A program made the position numbers and the translations under genes. From assembly GCA_963727465.1 (NCBI GenBank), contig CAVSGL010000020.1, forward strand, positions 1-64,000: a stretch of DNA of 64,000 nt. The letters are read 5' to 3'. This document shows, one piece after another, positions 53,394 to 62,360 of the stretch. This DNA is from VRUE01 sp963727465 (GTDB lineage Bacteria > Actinomycetota > Thermoleophilia > Solirubrobacterales > 70-9). The stretch's first letter is position 1; every line of letters starts with the position of its first letter. The notes below the pieces were generated by a model. It did no database searches. It worked only from the letters and a program-made list of their open reading frames with translations, and was not told where the DNA came from.

Positions 53394-55177
53394 TGGCGCT
53401 GATCTCCGACGAGAGCCTGGAGCGGGTCAAGCAGGCGGCCGACATCGTCGAGGTCGTCTCCGCGCACACCGACCTGCGGCGGCAGGGGGCCCGATGGGTA
53501 GGGCTATGCCCGTTCCACGAGGAGCGCACGCCGTCGTTCTCCGTTGACGCGGGGGAGAAGCTCTACCACTGCTTCGGCTGCGGGGTGGGTGGCGACACGA
53601 TCAAGTTCGTCGAGGAGAAGGAGGGGATCGGCTTCGCCGAGGCGGTCGAGCTGCTCGCCGACCGCTACGGGGTCGAGCTGGAGCGCGAGAAGGAGGACCC
53701 GCGGGCGGAGGCACGTCGCCAGCAGCAGCGGCGGCTGGGCGAGCTGCTCGACCGCACGGCGGGCTTCTACGCGCACTTCCTCTGGGACGCGGAGGAGGCG
53801 GGCAAGGCGCGTGCCTACCTCGGCGAGCGCGGGCTGGGGGAGGAGACGCTGCGCGCCTTCGGCGTCGGCTACGCGCCGAGCGCCTGGGACACGGTGCTGA
53901 CGCGCGGTCAGCGGGCGGGCTTCGAGGTCGAGGAGCTGCGCGCTGTCGGGCTCGCGCAGCGCGGGCGCGGCGGCGGCGAGTACGACCGCTTCCGCGAGCG
54001 GATCATGTTCCCGATCCGCGACCGCCGTGGCCGCACGCTCGGCTTCGGTGGCCGGGCGATGCGCTCCGACCAGGGGGCGAAGTACGTCAACACCGCCGAG
54101 ACCGACTTCTTCCATAAGAGCCGCATGCTCTACGGGATCGACCTGGCCAAGGAGGCGATCGCGAAAAGCGGCCGCGTGGTCGTGGTCGAGGGTTACACCG
54201 ACGTGCTGGCGCTGCACCAGGGCGGGATATCCGAGGTCGTCGGCGTGATGGGCACGGCGATCACCGAGGAACAGGTGGCGGCGCTCTCGGGCATGGTCGA
54301 CGAGGTCGTGCTGGCGCTCGACGCCGACGCGGCGGGCCAGGAGGCGATGCTGCGCGCCCAGCGCGTCGCCGCCGGACGCAAGATGCGCCTGCGGGTGGCG
54401 GCGATGCCGGCCGGCGAGGACCCGGCAGAGATGTTGGCGGCGGAGGGGGGAGCGGAGCGCTTCCGGGCGCTGATCGAGGGGGCGGTGGACCTGCCGGCCT
54501 TCCAGGTCGGGCTGGCGCTCGACCGCACCGACGTCTCGTCGCCGGCCGAGCGCGACCGGGCGCTGGGCGAGGTCGCGCCGATCCTCGCTGGGATGGGGGA
54601 GACGGCGAGCCGCGACGACCTCGTCCGGCGGGTGGCGGGACGGCTGGACCTCGAGCCGGCGCTGGTGATGGGGCGGGTCACGGCGGCGCAGCCGCTCAGC
54701 GGCGGCGGTTCCGCGGAACCGCCTCGCCGCGGGGCCGACGCCGCGCCGTCGCGGCCGCCGGTGCGCAGCGGCGGTGAGCTGACCTCGCGCGAACGGCGCG
54801 AGCGGGCGCTGCTGGCGATGTGCATCGCGCTCCCGGAGGAGGGCCGCGACTACCTCGCGCGCCTGACCGCCGAGCACCTCTCGCCGAACGGCGCCCGCGC
54901 CGCCGCCTGGCTGCGCGAGCACCCGAGCGACCCGGCATCCAACCTTCCGCACGACGACGAGCAGCTCGCCAGCCTGATCGCCGAGGTCGTCATCCTCGCC
55001 CACGACGAGCCCGCCTCCCCCGAGGCGATGGAGCTCAACTACCTCCTGCTCGAGCAGCGCCGCCTCGAGTCCCAGATCGCCGCCGCCGGCGAAGCCGACG
55101 ACTACGAGCGCCGCGCCGCCCTCAGCCGCGAACGCGCCGCCCTGGTCGAACGCATAGCCCGCACCGAGCGGGTCTGA
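53393..55177 (+). CDS. dnaG: DNA primase
   Basis: A 594-residue primase. N-terminal zinc ribbon (CPFHEE and CFGCGVGG, residues about 39-64). The RNA-polymerase core includes YDRFRERIMFPIRDRRGR and the TOPRIM Glu and Asp residues in VVEGYTDVLAL near 265 and LALDADAAGQEA near 305. The C-terminal helicase-binding domain follows a low-complexity linker near 440-465. rpoD usually follows dnaG; here accessory genes do. Confidence 0.96.
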   Translation: MALISDESLERVKQAADIVEVVSAHTDLRRQGARWVGLCPFHEERTPSFSVDAGEKLYHCFGCGVGGDTIKFVEEKEGIGFAEAVELLADRYGVELEREKEDPRAEARRQQQRRLGELLDRTAGFYAHFLWDAEEAGKARAYLGERGLGEETLRAFGVGYAPSAWDTVLTRGQRAGFEVEELRAVGLAQRGRGGGEYDRFRERIMFPIRDRRGRTLGFGGRAMRSDQGAKYVNTAETDFFHKSRMLYGIDLAKEAIAKSGRVVVVEGYTDVLALHQGGISEVVGVMGTAITEEQVAALSGMVDEVVLALDADAAGQEAMLRAQRVAAGRKMRLRVAAMPAGEDPAEMLAAEGGAERFRALIEGAVDLPAFQVGLALDRTDVSSPAERDRALGEVAPILAGMGETASRDDLVRRVAGRLDLEPALVMGRVTAAQPLSGGGSAEPPRRGADAAPSRPPVRSGGELTSRERRERALLAMCIALPEEGRDYLARLTAEHLSPNGARAAAWLREHPSDPASNLPHDDEQLASLIAEVVILAHDEPASPEAMELNYLLLEQRRLESQIAAAGEADDYERRAALSRERAALVERIARTERV

Positions 55178-55249
55178 GCGACGGGGAGGGTCCTTCTGCC
55201 GCTCGACGAATAGTCACCCGTCCTCGATCGGTACGAAGGGAGCAATGAG

Positions 55250-56660
55250 GTGGGAAACGCGGTGCTCGTAAATCAAGATGAATGGACGCCGGCTCGTCTG
55301 CTGCCTACCGCTGGCATTCGCAACCAAAAAGAGCAGGAGCGTCGAGCCGCCTCGGCACTGCTGGCCGTGATGAGCGCGGTGCCCGACTTCTGCCACGCCC
55401 TGCTCTCCCAGATGAAGGCGCCGAAGGGGGCGATCTCCACTTTCACCGAGCTGCGCTTCAGGGATGGAGACGACAAGCTTCATATTCCCGACGGCGCAGT
55501 TGTGGTCGAACGAGGCAAGACCCGCTGGTCTTGCCTCGTCGAGATCAAGACCGGCAACGCGGCGCTGGAACCCGAGCAAGTCTCTCGCTACCTCGATCTG
55601 GCTCGAGAGCATGGGTTCGATGGTCTGCTCACGATCTCCAACGAGATTCGAAGCGATCCAAAGACGCTTCCCTACGCGGTCGACAAGCGCAAGCTCAGGG
55701 GTCTGACTGTCTACCACCTCTCTTGGTGGCGAGTGCTGACGGAGGCCATCGTTCAGCACCGATTTCGCGGAATCGACGACCCTGACCAAGCTTGGATCTT
55801 GAACGAGCTGATCCGTTATCTGGACGATGACCGATCGGGTGCGAGCGGCTTCGAAGGCATGGGGGCCGAGTGGGTGCGCGTACGCGAAAGCGCTCGCAAT
55901 CAGACCCTTCGAGCCAGCGACCCCGAGGCCAAGGCTGTCGCCGCACGGTGGGAGCAGTTCGTCGAGTATCTATGCCTGCATCTGAGCCAGGAGCTGGGCG
56001 TGGAAGTCAAGCATCAGCGTCCACGTGGCAAGAGTCCCGAGGAACGAGTTGCTGGGATCACCGATCGGCTGGCGCGCGAGGGCGTTTTGGGTTGCTCCAT
56101 TCGCGTCCCCGACGCGGTGGGCCCGATCGGGCTGGAGGCGGATCTGCGCACCCGCCAGGTCACCACGACTATCGAGATGCCGGCGCCAAAGGAAGGCAGA
56201 CCGAAGACCCGGGTGAACTGGCTCTTGCGGCAGCTCGCCGACGCTCCTGACGACCTGCGGGTCGAGGTGCGTTTCAGTCAGGTGCGCGCGACGCGTTCTG
56301 AGCTCTTGGGCGACTGCCAGCGATGCACCAGAGAAGCTGCTCCTCGATGACGAACCGAGTCGAGAGCCTCGCTCGTTCCTGCTTGCGCAGTCCAGGCCTA
56401 TGGGCAAGAAGAGGGGCAGGGCCGACGGCTCATTCGTGGCCGAAACGCGAGGGCACACGACCGACTTCTATCGCGACTTGGTGCAGGGCTTGATGCCGCC
56501 TCGAACCAAAGCACCGAAGATCAGGGAGGACGACCAGAAGGTCGCAGAGCCCGACCCGCCGCTTGAGACATCCCGTGAAAAATCGGAGAGCGAGGCGCGT
56601 CGCGAGCGGGAGACGAGCCTCCAGCGCTTGGCGGACATCATGCCCTACGCCCCGAGTTGA
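55250..56660 (+). pseudogene. PD-(D/E)XK nuclease-like protein, apparent frameshift near the C-terminus
   Basis: Residues 1-360 read from GTG at 55250: Asp81 (IPDGAVVVE) and Glu98-x-Lys100 (CLVEIKTG) form a PD-(D/E)XK-like site, followed by EPEQVSRYLDLAREHGFDG and HLSWWRVLTEAIVQHR. One extra C near 56321 ends this frame. The next frame continues with EKLLLDDEPSREPRSF, GKKRGRADGSFVAETRGH and TDFYRDLVQGL to 56660, matching the C-terminus I expect from long actinobacterial homologues. Joined length is about 470 residues. Role unknown; related proteins are sometimes annotated as stress-response proteins. Confidence 0.75.
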
Positions 56661-56712
56661 GACGAACGCATGTTCGCGGAGTTCTGTCTGAGGCGTTTGC
56701 CAGGATAGGTCC

Positions 56713-57408
56713 ATGGAGAAGGAGTTCCTGGAGGAATGTCTGGCGAAGGAGATGTCGCTGGAAGCGATCGGCCGGGAGGTCGGCAAACATCCCTCGACGG
56801 TCGGCTACTGGCTGAAGAAGCACGACTTACACGCAGTTGGCCGAGACCGCTTCTCTCCGCGCGGAGGGCTCGAGCGCAATCAGCTGGTAGTTGCGGTTGA
56901 GGATGGATTGACGCTCAATGAAATCTCAAAACAGGTGGACCGAGACATCTCGACGGTGCGCTATTGGCTGAAGCAGTATGGCCTCAAGGCCACTGGAGGA
57001 TCGCGACGACGGGAGACACGAGAAGCCAAGCGGCGCGGGGATCGACATATCGAGAGAGATTGCCCTCGACACGGCCGAACAAAGTTCGTTCTTGAGAATC
57101 GTGGCTCGTATCGGTGCGTGAAGTGTCGGCGAGCCGATGTGTCTGCCTGGCGTCGGCGGGCGAAGGAACGTCTCGTTGAGGAAGCGGGAGGAAGGTGTCG
57201 ATTGTGCGGCTACGACCGATACCAGGGTGCACTGCAATTTCACCACGTCGACCCCTCGGCGAAATTGTTTTCACTGTCACGGCGAGGTTGCACCAGAGCA
57301 TTCTCTGAGTTGAAAGCAGAGGCAGCGAAGTGTGTGCTGCTTTGCGCGAACTGCCACGCGGAGGTAGAGAACGGGATAGCGACCCTTACCAACGACCCGA
57401 TCAAGTAG
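56713..57408 (+). CDS. HTH-HNH endonuclease with two HTH repeats
   Basis: A 231-residue protein. Two related HTH units (LEAIGREVGKHPSTVGYWLKKH near 16-37 and LNEISKQVDRDISTVRYWLKQY near 68-90) precede a zinc pair (CPRHG ... CVKC) and a C-terminal HNH nuclease: CRLCGYD, LQFHHVDP and LLCANCHAEVENG. The mix suggests a site-specific nuclease such as a homing-type or mobile enzyme. Codon use is less GC-biased than the neighbours. Its stop codon directly abuts the tRNA-Asn gene. Confidence 0.88.
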   Translation: MEKEFLEECLAKEMSLEAIGREVGKHPSTVGYWLKKHDLHAVGRDRFSPRGGLERNQLVVAVEDGLTLNEISKQVDRDISTVRYWLKQYGLKATGGSRRRETREAKRRGDRHIERDCPRHGRTKFVLENRGSYRCVKCRRADVSAWRRRAKERLVEEAGGRCRLCGYDRYQGALQFHHVDPSAKLFSLSRRGCTRAFSELKAEAAKCVLLCANCHAEVENGIATLTNDPIK

Positions 57409-57479
57409 CTCCCCCGGGTGGATTCGAACCACCGCGAACTGATTAACAGTCAGTCATGCTGCCGCTACATCACGGGGGA
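57409..57479 (-). tRNA. tRNA-Asn (GTT)
   Basis: On the minus strand: acceptor TCCCCCG pairs with CGGGGGA, the anticodon stem ACTGA/TCAGT encloses CTGTTAA, giving anticodon GTT, and the T-arm is GGTGG-TTCGAAT-CCACC. CCA is not encoded. It is 71 nt long with a short D-arm. Confidence 0.95.
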
Positions 57480-57515
57480 TTGCCCGTGCCCGAAAGTATC
57501 GAGCTTCGGCGCATT

Positions 57516-58718
57516 CTAGGAGGTGATGGCCGACTTGTCCTTGACGCCCACTTGTTCGACCAGGTCGGCCCCCCGCTCGGCGCCGTCGTGCGCTTGCGCC
57601 CAGGTGGCGAACTCGCCGGCGCGGGCGGTGAACTTCGGATCATCGAGGATGTCGCGGACTGCCCAGCGCAGCGGTGCCCGGCGGCAGAGGCGCCAGGGGA
57701 GGGACAGTCCCGCCCCGGCCCAGGAGACCCGCATCGCGGTCTCGCTCATGTCGCCGATGAAGGGGCTGATCAGCAGCGGCGTCCCGGCGGAGAGGGCGCG
57801 GCAGACGGTGCCGTGGCCGCCGTGCGAGATCACCAGCGACGCCGCCGGCATCAGCTGGCTGTAGCTGAGCCAGTCGACGAGGATCGCGTTCGGCGGCACC
57901 TCGATCGGCTCCTGTGGGACGACGCGGTTCGTGGTGGCCACGACCCGTACCGGCTCTCTGGCGAGCGCCGCAAGCGCCGTGCGCACCAGGTGGTTGCGCG
58001 AGTCGTGGGCGGTGCTCGGCGCGACGAGGACCAGCGGCTCCTCGCCCGGCGGCAGCTCGATCTCCGGATGCGGCTGCTCGAACGCCATCGGCCCGGTCAG
58101 CTCGACTCCCGTGGGCCAGCGTCGGGGGTACTCGAGCTGGGGAAAGGTCCCGACCAGCGCCAGGTCGGGGCTGATGCCGCCGTGGAAGCGCTCGGTCGGC
58201 GGCAGGCCGAGTCGCGCCCGCTGCCTGTTGAGGTCGTCGCGGCCCTGTTCCAGCCCGACGTTCAGCGCCCGCTGGCCGGCCCTCCAGACCCCGCGTCCAA
58301 GTGCCGTCCGCGGCGGCCGCAGTCCCACCGCGAAGAACGGCAACCCGGGCTCGATCACGGGATAGATGTGGGGTATCAGCGTCGCCCTCGGCACGCCCGC
58401 GACCTCGGCGGCGAGCGAGGGCGCCAGGGTGAGGATGTCGCTGACCACGACGTGCGGCCGCATCTCCTCCAGCAGCGGCATCAGCGCCCGCGCGGCCTCC
58501 GCCGCATGGGCGCCCTCGGGCGAATCGGGGTCCGGCGGCGGGAACATCCGGTATTCCTCGGCCGCCGCGAAGCCGAGCCCGGCGCCCTCGACGGCGGCGC
58601 GCCGCTCCTCCCAGGTCTCGATCGTGACCGCGTGACCGCGCCCGCTGAGCGCCCGTCCCAGCGCTATCGCGGGGAATACATGGCCGGGATCGCCGAAGGC
58701 CGCGACCAGGAACCGCAT
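57516..58718 (-). CDS. GT1-family (UGT/MGT-like) glycosyltransferase
   Basis: A 400-residue GT-B enzyme: FLVAAFGDPGHVFPAIALGRAL at the N-terminus, the nucleotide-sugar region VDWLSYSQLMPAASLVISHGGHGTVCRAL near 300-328 with the His-rich donor loop, then PFIGDMSETAMRVSWAGAG. It resembles macrolide or sterol-type glycosyltransferases acting on small hydrophobic acceptors. The acceptor is unknown. ATG at 58718 lies 10 nt after the SDR stop, so they form an operon that may modify one compound. Confidence 0.88.
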   Translation of the reverse strand: MRFLVAAFGDPGHVFPAIALGRALSGRGHAVTIETWEERRAAVEGAGLGFAAAEEYRMFPPPDPDSPEGAHAAEAARALMPLLEEMRPHVVVSDILTLAPSLAAEVAGVPRATLIPHIYPVIEPGLPFFAVGLRPPRTALGRGVWRAGQRALNVGLEQGRDDLNRQRARLGLPPTERFHGGISPDLALVGTFPQLEYPRRWPTGVELTGPMAFEQPHPEIELPPGEEPLVLVAPSTAHDSRNHLVRTALAALAREPVRVVATTNRVVPQEPIEVPPNAILVDWLSYSQLMPAASLVISHGGHGTVCRALSAGTPLLISPFIGDMSETAMRVSWAGAGLSLPWRLCRRAPLRWAVRDILDDPKFTARAGEFATWAQAHDGAERGADLVEQVGVKDKSAITS

Positions 58719-58728
58719 GGGCGACCCC

Positions 58729-59475
58729 TCAGGGGGTATCCAGCCCCTCGCTCGGTCGGGTGAACACAATCTCCGGCACGTGACAGTTCGGCGAGGTGCG
58801 CAGCAGGAAACGCACGGCCTCGCCGATGTCCTCGGGGCGGATCATCTCCTCGGCCGGCACCTGGCCCTTGGCGAACTCGGTCATCGCGGTATCGACGAAG
58901 CCCGGCGCCAGCGCCGTGCACTGGATGCCGGCGCCGCCGACCTCCCGTTGGGTCGACTGGGTGAAGTTGATCACGGCGCCCTTGGTCGCGGCGTAGACGG
59001 AGAGCCATGCCTGACCGCCTTTGCCGGCGATCGAGGCGGTGTTGACGATCAGCGCCTTGCCGTGCTCGGCGCCGGCCTCGCGCAGCATCGGCACCCCCTC
59101 ACGGGTGCCGATGATCAGCGCTCGCAGGTTGACCGCGAGCTGCATATCCAGGTACTTGGTCTGGATCTCCTCCATCGGCGCGCCGATGCCGACCCCGGCG
59201 TTGTTGACGAGGGCGTCGAGCCGCCCATAGGCCTCACGGTGCTTGGCGAAGACGCCGACCACGTCCTCCTCGTCGGCCATGTTCGCGGCGACGCTCTGCA
59301 CCTCGGCGCCGTTCTCGCGCAGTTCCGCCGCGGCCGCCTCGAGCTTCTCCGGCCGCCGCGCCGAGACGGTCAGCGCATAGCCCTCTTCCGCGAGCGTGCG
59401 GGCGATCGCCAACCCGATGCCGCTCGACGCCCCCGTGATCAGTGCAGTTCGCTCCGCCAAGATCCAGCTCCTCAC
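58729..59475 (-). CDS. short-chain dehydrogenase/reductase
   Basis: A 248-residue classical SDR: TGASSGIGLAIA near residues 15-26, NNAGVGIG near 91, catalytic Ser in NTASIAG and YAATK near 160. GTG at 59475 or TTG at 59460 could start it; AGGAG lies about 8 nt before the TTG, favouring the shorter form. A TATAAG at 59498-59503 (minus) is a plausible -10. It is cotranscribed with the glycosyltransferase. Confidence 0.88.
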   Translation of the reverse strand: MRSWILAERTALITGASSGIGLAIARTLAEEGYALTVSARRPEKLEAAAAELRENGAEVQSVAANMADEEDVVGVFAKHREAYGRLDALVNNAGVGIGAPMEEIQTKYLDMQLAVNLRALIIGTREGVPMLREAGAEHGKALIVNTASIAGKGGQAWLSVYAATKGAVINFTQSTQREVGGAGIQCTALAPGFVDTAMTEFAKGQVPAEEMIRPEDIGEAVRFLLRTSPNCHVPEIVFTRPSEGLDTP

Positions 59476-59545
59476 GCTCGTTGTGACCGCGAGGCACCTT
59501 ATACGTCGTCCGAAGCCTGGCGCTCAATAACATGGCCCGTCCCGC

Positions 59546-60625
59546 ATGTCTTGGCGCCATGCCACAAGCGCTCTCGCCTGCCTGCTCGCGCTCGCCCTTG
59601 CGGCGGGATGCGGCGGCAGCTCGAACTCCGGCGGCTCGACCGCCGCGACGGCCTCCAGCAGGCCGGCCCCGCCGAAGAGCGACTTTCCCAAGACGGAAGG
59701 GAAGACGCTCGGCGAAATCGTCAAAGAGGCGGACTCGCACGCGGAACTCGTCGTCTCGCCGGCGGCGCTCGTCTTCCATAAGGGCGTGAACCGTTACCCC
59801 TTCGGCGTCTTCCACCCGGACCGCAGCCAGGTGGACGGCGCCGACGTCGCCCTCTACATAGCGAAAGTGCCCGCCCCCAGGGGCAGCGGCTCCGGCAAGG
59901 CGAAGAACGGCAAGCAGAAGAAGGGCGCGGTTGCCCAGGCGCGCAGGGAAGCGCTGGAAGAGCCGGCGCGCGGCCCGTTCCCCGCGGCGGTCGAAAGCCT
60001 CGCCACCAAGCCCGCCTACCGCGCCCAGACGACGACCAGCGACCCCGATGCGGCGACGATCGTCTACACGACCGACCTCGACTTCACCGCCGACGGAGAG
60101 TGGCGGATCGCGGCGCTGATCAAGCAGGACGGGGAAACGCTGGCCACCCTGCTGCCCAGCGCCAACGTTGGCGAATTCGACGGCGTGCCGCCGGTCGGCC
60201 AGAAGGCGCCGAAGATCCACACGCCGACGCCGGCCGATACCGGCGGCGACCTCGCCAAGATCACCACGCGGGTGCCTCCGGACACGCAGAATCGGGTCGA
60301 TTACGCGGACGCGCTCGGCAAAGAACCGATATTCCTCTTGTTTGCGACCCCCCAGTTCTGCCAGAGTCGGGTCTGCGGCCCCGTCGTCGACGTGGCCGAG
60401 CAGGTCAAAGACCAGTTCAAGGGCAAGGCGGCCTTCATTCACATGGAGATCTACAAGGACAACGATCCAAGCAAGGGAGTACGGCCGCAGGTGCGGGCCT
60501 TCAACCTGCCGAGCGAGCCGTGGTTGTTCGCGATCGACCGCAACGGTGTGATCAGGGCGGAGGTCGAGGGCGCCTTCGGCGTCGACCGTCTGACCAAGGT
60601 CGTGAAAGAGGTGACTGGCGAATGA
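59546..60625 (+). CDS. thioredoxin-fold lipoprotein with a SCO1-like CxxxC
   Basis: A 359-residue lipoprotein. The lipobox LAAGC places lipidated Cys22. A low-complexity, Lys-rich insert lies near 110-130. The C-terminal half has the order expected of a thioredoxin/SCO fold, with PQFCQSRVCGP (Cys near 272 and 276, spaced CxxxC as in copper-binding SCO1) and later a cis-Pro region LPSEPWLFAIDRNG. It may carry copper or reduce thiols at the outer face of the membrane. It overlaps the HPt gene start. Confidence 0.82.
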   Translation: MSWRHATSALACLLALALAAGCGGSSNSGGSTAATASSRPAPPKSDFPKTEGKTLGEIVKEADSHAELVVSPAALVFHKGVNRYPFGVFHPDRSQVDGADVALYIAKVPAPRGSGSGKAKNGKQKKGAVAQARREALEEPARGPFPAAVESLATKPAYRAQTTTSDPDAATIVYTTDLDFTADGEWRIAALIKQDGETLATLLPSANVGEFDGVPPVGQKAPKIHTPTPADTGGDLAKITTRVPPDTQNRVDYADALGKEPIFLLFATPQFCQSRVCGPVVDVAEQVKDQFKGKAAFIHMEIYKDNDPSKGVRPQVRAFNLPSEPWLFAIDRNGVIRAEVEGAFGVDRLTKVVKEVTGE

Positions 60626-60987
60626 GCGAGACGAAGGCCCCCGATCCGGAGCTGCTCAAGTCCTTTGCCGAAGAGGCGCGACGGCGATGCGACGTGATCG
60701 CCGCTGGGCTCGCCACCGAGACGGACGACTTCGAGACCCTGCGCTCCGAAGCGCACGCGCTGAAGGGGACCGCGGGAGCGGTCGGCCTGCGCCGCCTGGC
60801 GGAGCTCGCGGGGCTGATGGAATCCGACCTGGCCGAAGCGAAGAAGTCCGGCGAGCTGCGCGGCGGCCGCTCACACCAGATCGCCGACGCCGCCAAGGCC
60901 CTCGCCGAGGGCGCGAACGCGGCGGCCGAAGGCGAAGAGGAGCCGCCGGACGTGGGTCGCTCGCTCGCCCAGCTCTTCAGCGTCTGA
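60622..60987 (+). CDS. orphan histidine phosphotransfer (HPt) protein
   Basis: A 121-residue helical protein with the HPt signature EAHALKGTAGAVGL; the phosphorylatable residue would be His45. No histidine kinase or response regulator is in the window, so its partners are encoded elsewhere. Its start overlaps the lipoprotein stop and the next gene begins 4 nt after it ends. Confidence 0.85.
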   Translation: MSETKAPDPELLKSFAEEARRRCDVIAAGLATETDDFETLRSEAHALKGTAGAVGLRRLAELAGLMESDLAEAKKSGELRGGRSHQIADAAKALAEGANAAAEGEEEPPDVGRSLAQLFSV

Positions 60988-60991
60988 TCCG

Positions 60992-62143
60992 ATGCTGGTG
61001 GAGAAGGTCCAGATCGCCGGAGGCGGCATCGCCGGGTTGGCGGCGGGCGTGGCGCTGCGCGACCGCGGCGTCGAGGTCGAGATCCATGAGAAGTTCGGCG
61101 AGCTCCAGGGCAGGGCGACCGGCTTCTCCGTCTGGGCCTACGCGATCAAACGCCTACAGGAATGGGGGTTCGACCGCGAGCTGCTCGACTCGATCGGACG
61201 CGAGATCGTCGAGTCCCACATCGTCGACGACCGGGACCGGCCGCTGATGACCCTGCCCGTCCAGAAGGCCTCGGCCGAGGTCGGGGCGCCGAGCATGGAC
61301 GTGGACCGCCGCCGCCTCCAGGAAGCGATGATCGAGCTGATCGGCCGCGAGCGCTACCGCTTCGACTCCGAGGTGACGGGCGTGGAGGAAGGCAGCGACA
61401 GCGTCTCGCTCGTGCTCGCCGACGGCTCGCGCGCCGAAGGCGATCTGGTTCTGGGCGGCGACGGCATCCACTCCGTGGTCCGCGACGACGTGCTCGAGCA
61501 GAGCGTCGAGCTCGAGCGCTCGCGCTACGAGGTGATCGAGGGCATCGCCCCGTTCGACGAGGGGCGCCTGCCGCGAGGCCACCACAAGCAGGTTTGGGGA
61601 TCGAAGGCGCGCTGTGGCGTCGGCTGGGTCAGCGACGAGAGCGTGCGCTGGTTTCTCGGCGGCCGCGGCATCGCGCTGGTCGACGATCCGCCGCTCTCCA
61701 AGGACGATCTGATCGAGCGGGTGGAGGGAATGCCGGAGATCGTCAGTGCCATGCTGGAAGCGACCGACGAGGACCAGATCGTGCGCACCGAGGTGCGGCA
61801 CGGCTATCCGCCGAAGCGCTGGCACGAGGGACGCGTCGTCCTGCTCGGTGACGCCGCTCACACCCTCTCGCCCTTCGCCGGCATGGGCGCCTGCTCGACG
61901 ATCGAGGACGTCGGCCACCTGGTTCGCCTGCTCGACGAGTCCGCGTCGCTTGGCGAGGCCCTCGAGGCCTTTCAACGGGAGCGCGAGGGCGACGTGACCA
62001 AGATCGAGAAGACCGGCCGCCGCAACGAGCAGATGATGATGCCGACCAACCCCCTCTTCTACTGGGCCCGCAACGAGGTCCTCGGCCACACCCCCGACGA
62101 GAAGCTCCTCGCCATCGCCGAGGACATGACCGGCGCCGAGTAG
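60992..62143 (+). CDS. FAD-dependent aromatic-type monooxygenase
   Basis: A 383-residue group A flavoprotein monooxygenase: Rossmann GGGIAGLAAGVAL near 9-21, the DG motif (GGDGIHSVVRDDV) near 155, and the second FAD motif GDAAHTLSPFAGMGAC near 286. It resembles salicylate or 2-octaprenylphenol-type hydroxylases. The substrate is unknown. It is probably transcribed with the lipoprotein and HPt genes. Confidence 0.9.
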   Translation: MLVEKVQIAGGGIAGLAAGVALRDRGVEVEIHEKFGELQGRATGFSVWAYAIKRLQEWGFDRELLDSIGREIVESHIVDDRDRPLMTLPVQKASAEVGAPSMDVDRRRLQEAMIELIGRERYRFDSEVTGVEEGSDSVSLVLADGSRAEGDLVLGGDGIHSVVRDDVLEQSVELERSRYEVIEGIAPFDEGRLPRGHHKQVWGSKARCGVGWVSDESVRWFLGGRGIALVDDPPLSKDDLIERVEGMPEIVSAMLEATDEDQIVRTEVRHGYPPKRWHEGRVVLLGDAAHTLSPFAGMGACSTIEDVGHLVRLLDESASLGEALEAFQREREGDVTKIEKTGRRNEQMMMPTNPLFYWARNEVLGHTPDEKLLAIAEDMTGAE

Positions 62144-62182
62144 CCACCGCGCCCCCTGCCCGCCCGCTACTCTCGCCGCAAC

Positions 62183-62256
62183 GGGGCGGTAGCTCAGCTG
62201 GTTAGAGCAGCGGACTCATAATCCGTCGGTCGAAGGTTCGAGCCCTTCCCGCCCCA
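62183..62256 (+). tRNA. tRNA with CAT anticodon (Met or Ile2)
   Basis: Acceptor GGGGCGG pairs with CCGCCCC, discriminator A, D-arm TAGCTCAG, anticodon loop CTCATAA, T-arm GAAGG-TTCGAGC-CCTTC. CCA is not encoded. Its 3' end is followed within 105 nt by an integrase gene, so it is probably an attachment site. Confidence 0.95.
62235..62256 (+). other. probable attachment site (attL) in the tRNA 3' end
   Basis: Tyrosine integrases beside a tRNA 3' end usually recombine at the T-arm/acceptor part of that tRNA. The matching attR would lie beyond 64000. Confidence 0.5.
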
Positions 62257-62314
62257 CTAAGAAAAGCCTTTCGTAGAGCCAAATAGATTAGAGCCGTTCG
62301 GCACGAAGTAGCCA

Positions 62315-62336
62315 AATTGGTCCCGAATTGGTCCCG
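62315..62336 (+). repeat. tandem 11-bp repeat upstream of the integrase
   Basis: AATTGGTCCCG occurs twice head to tail (62315-62325 and 62326-62336), 9 nt before the TAGATT hexamer of int. It could be an arm-type integrase site or an operator. Confidence 0.75.
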
Positions 62337-62344
62337 AAACGTGC

Positions 62345-62350
62345 TAGATT
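62345..62350 (+). promoter_or_regulatory. TANNNT -10 hexamer for the integrase
   Basis: TAGATT, 10 nt before ATG at 62361. Confidence 0.45.
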
Positions 62351-62360
62351 TTGGGTCCTG

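Noticed and set aside
57456..58763. 435-codon plus-strand frame
   Set aside because: Antisense to the glycosyltransferase, which has clear GT-B motifs; the frame also starts inside the tRNA-Asn gene.
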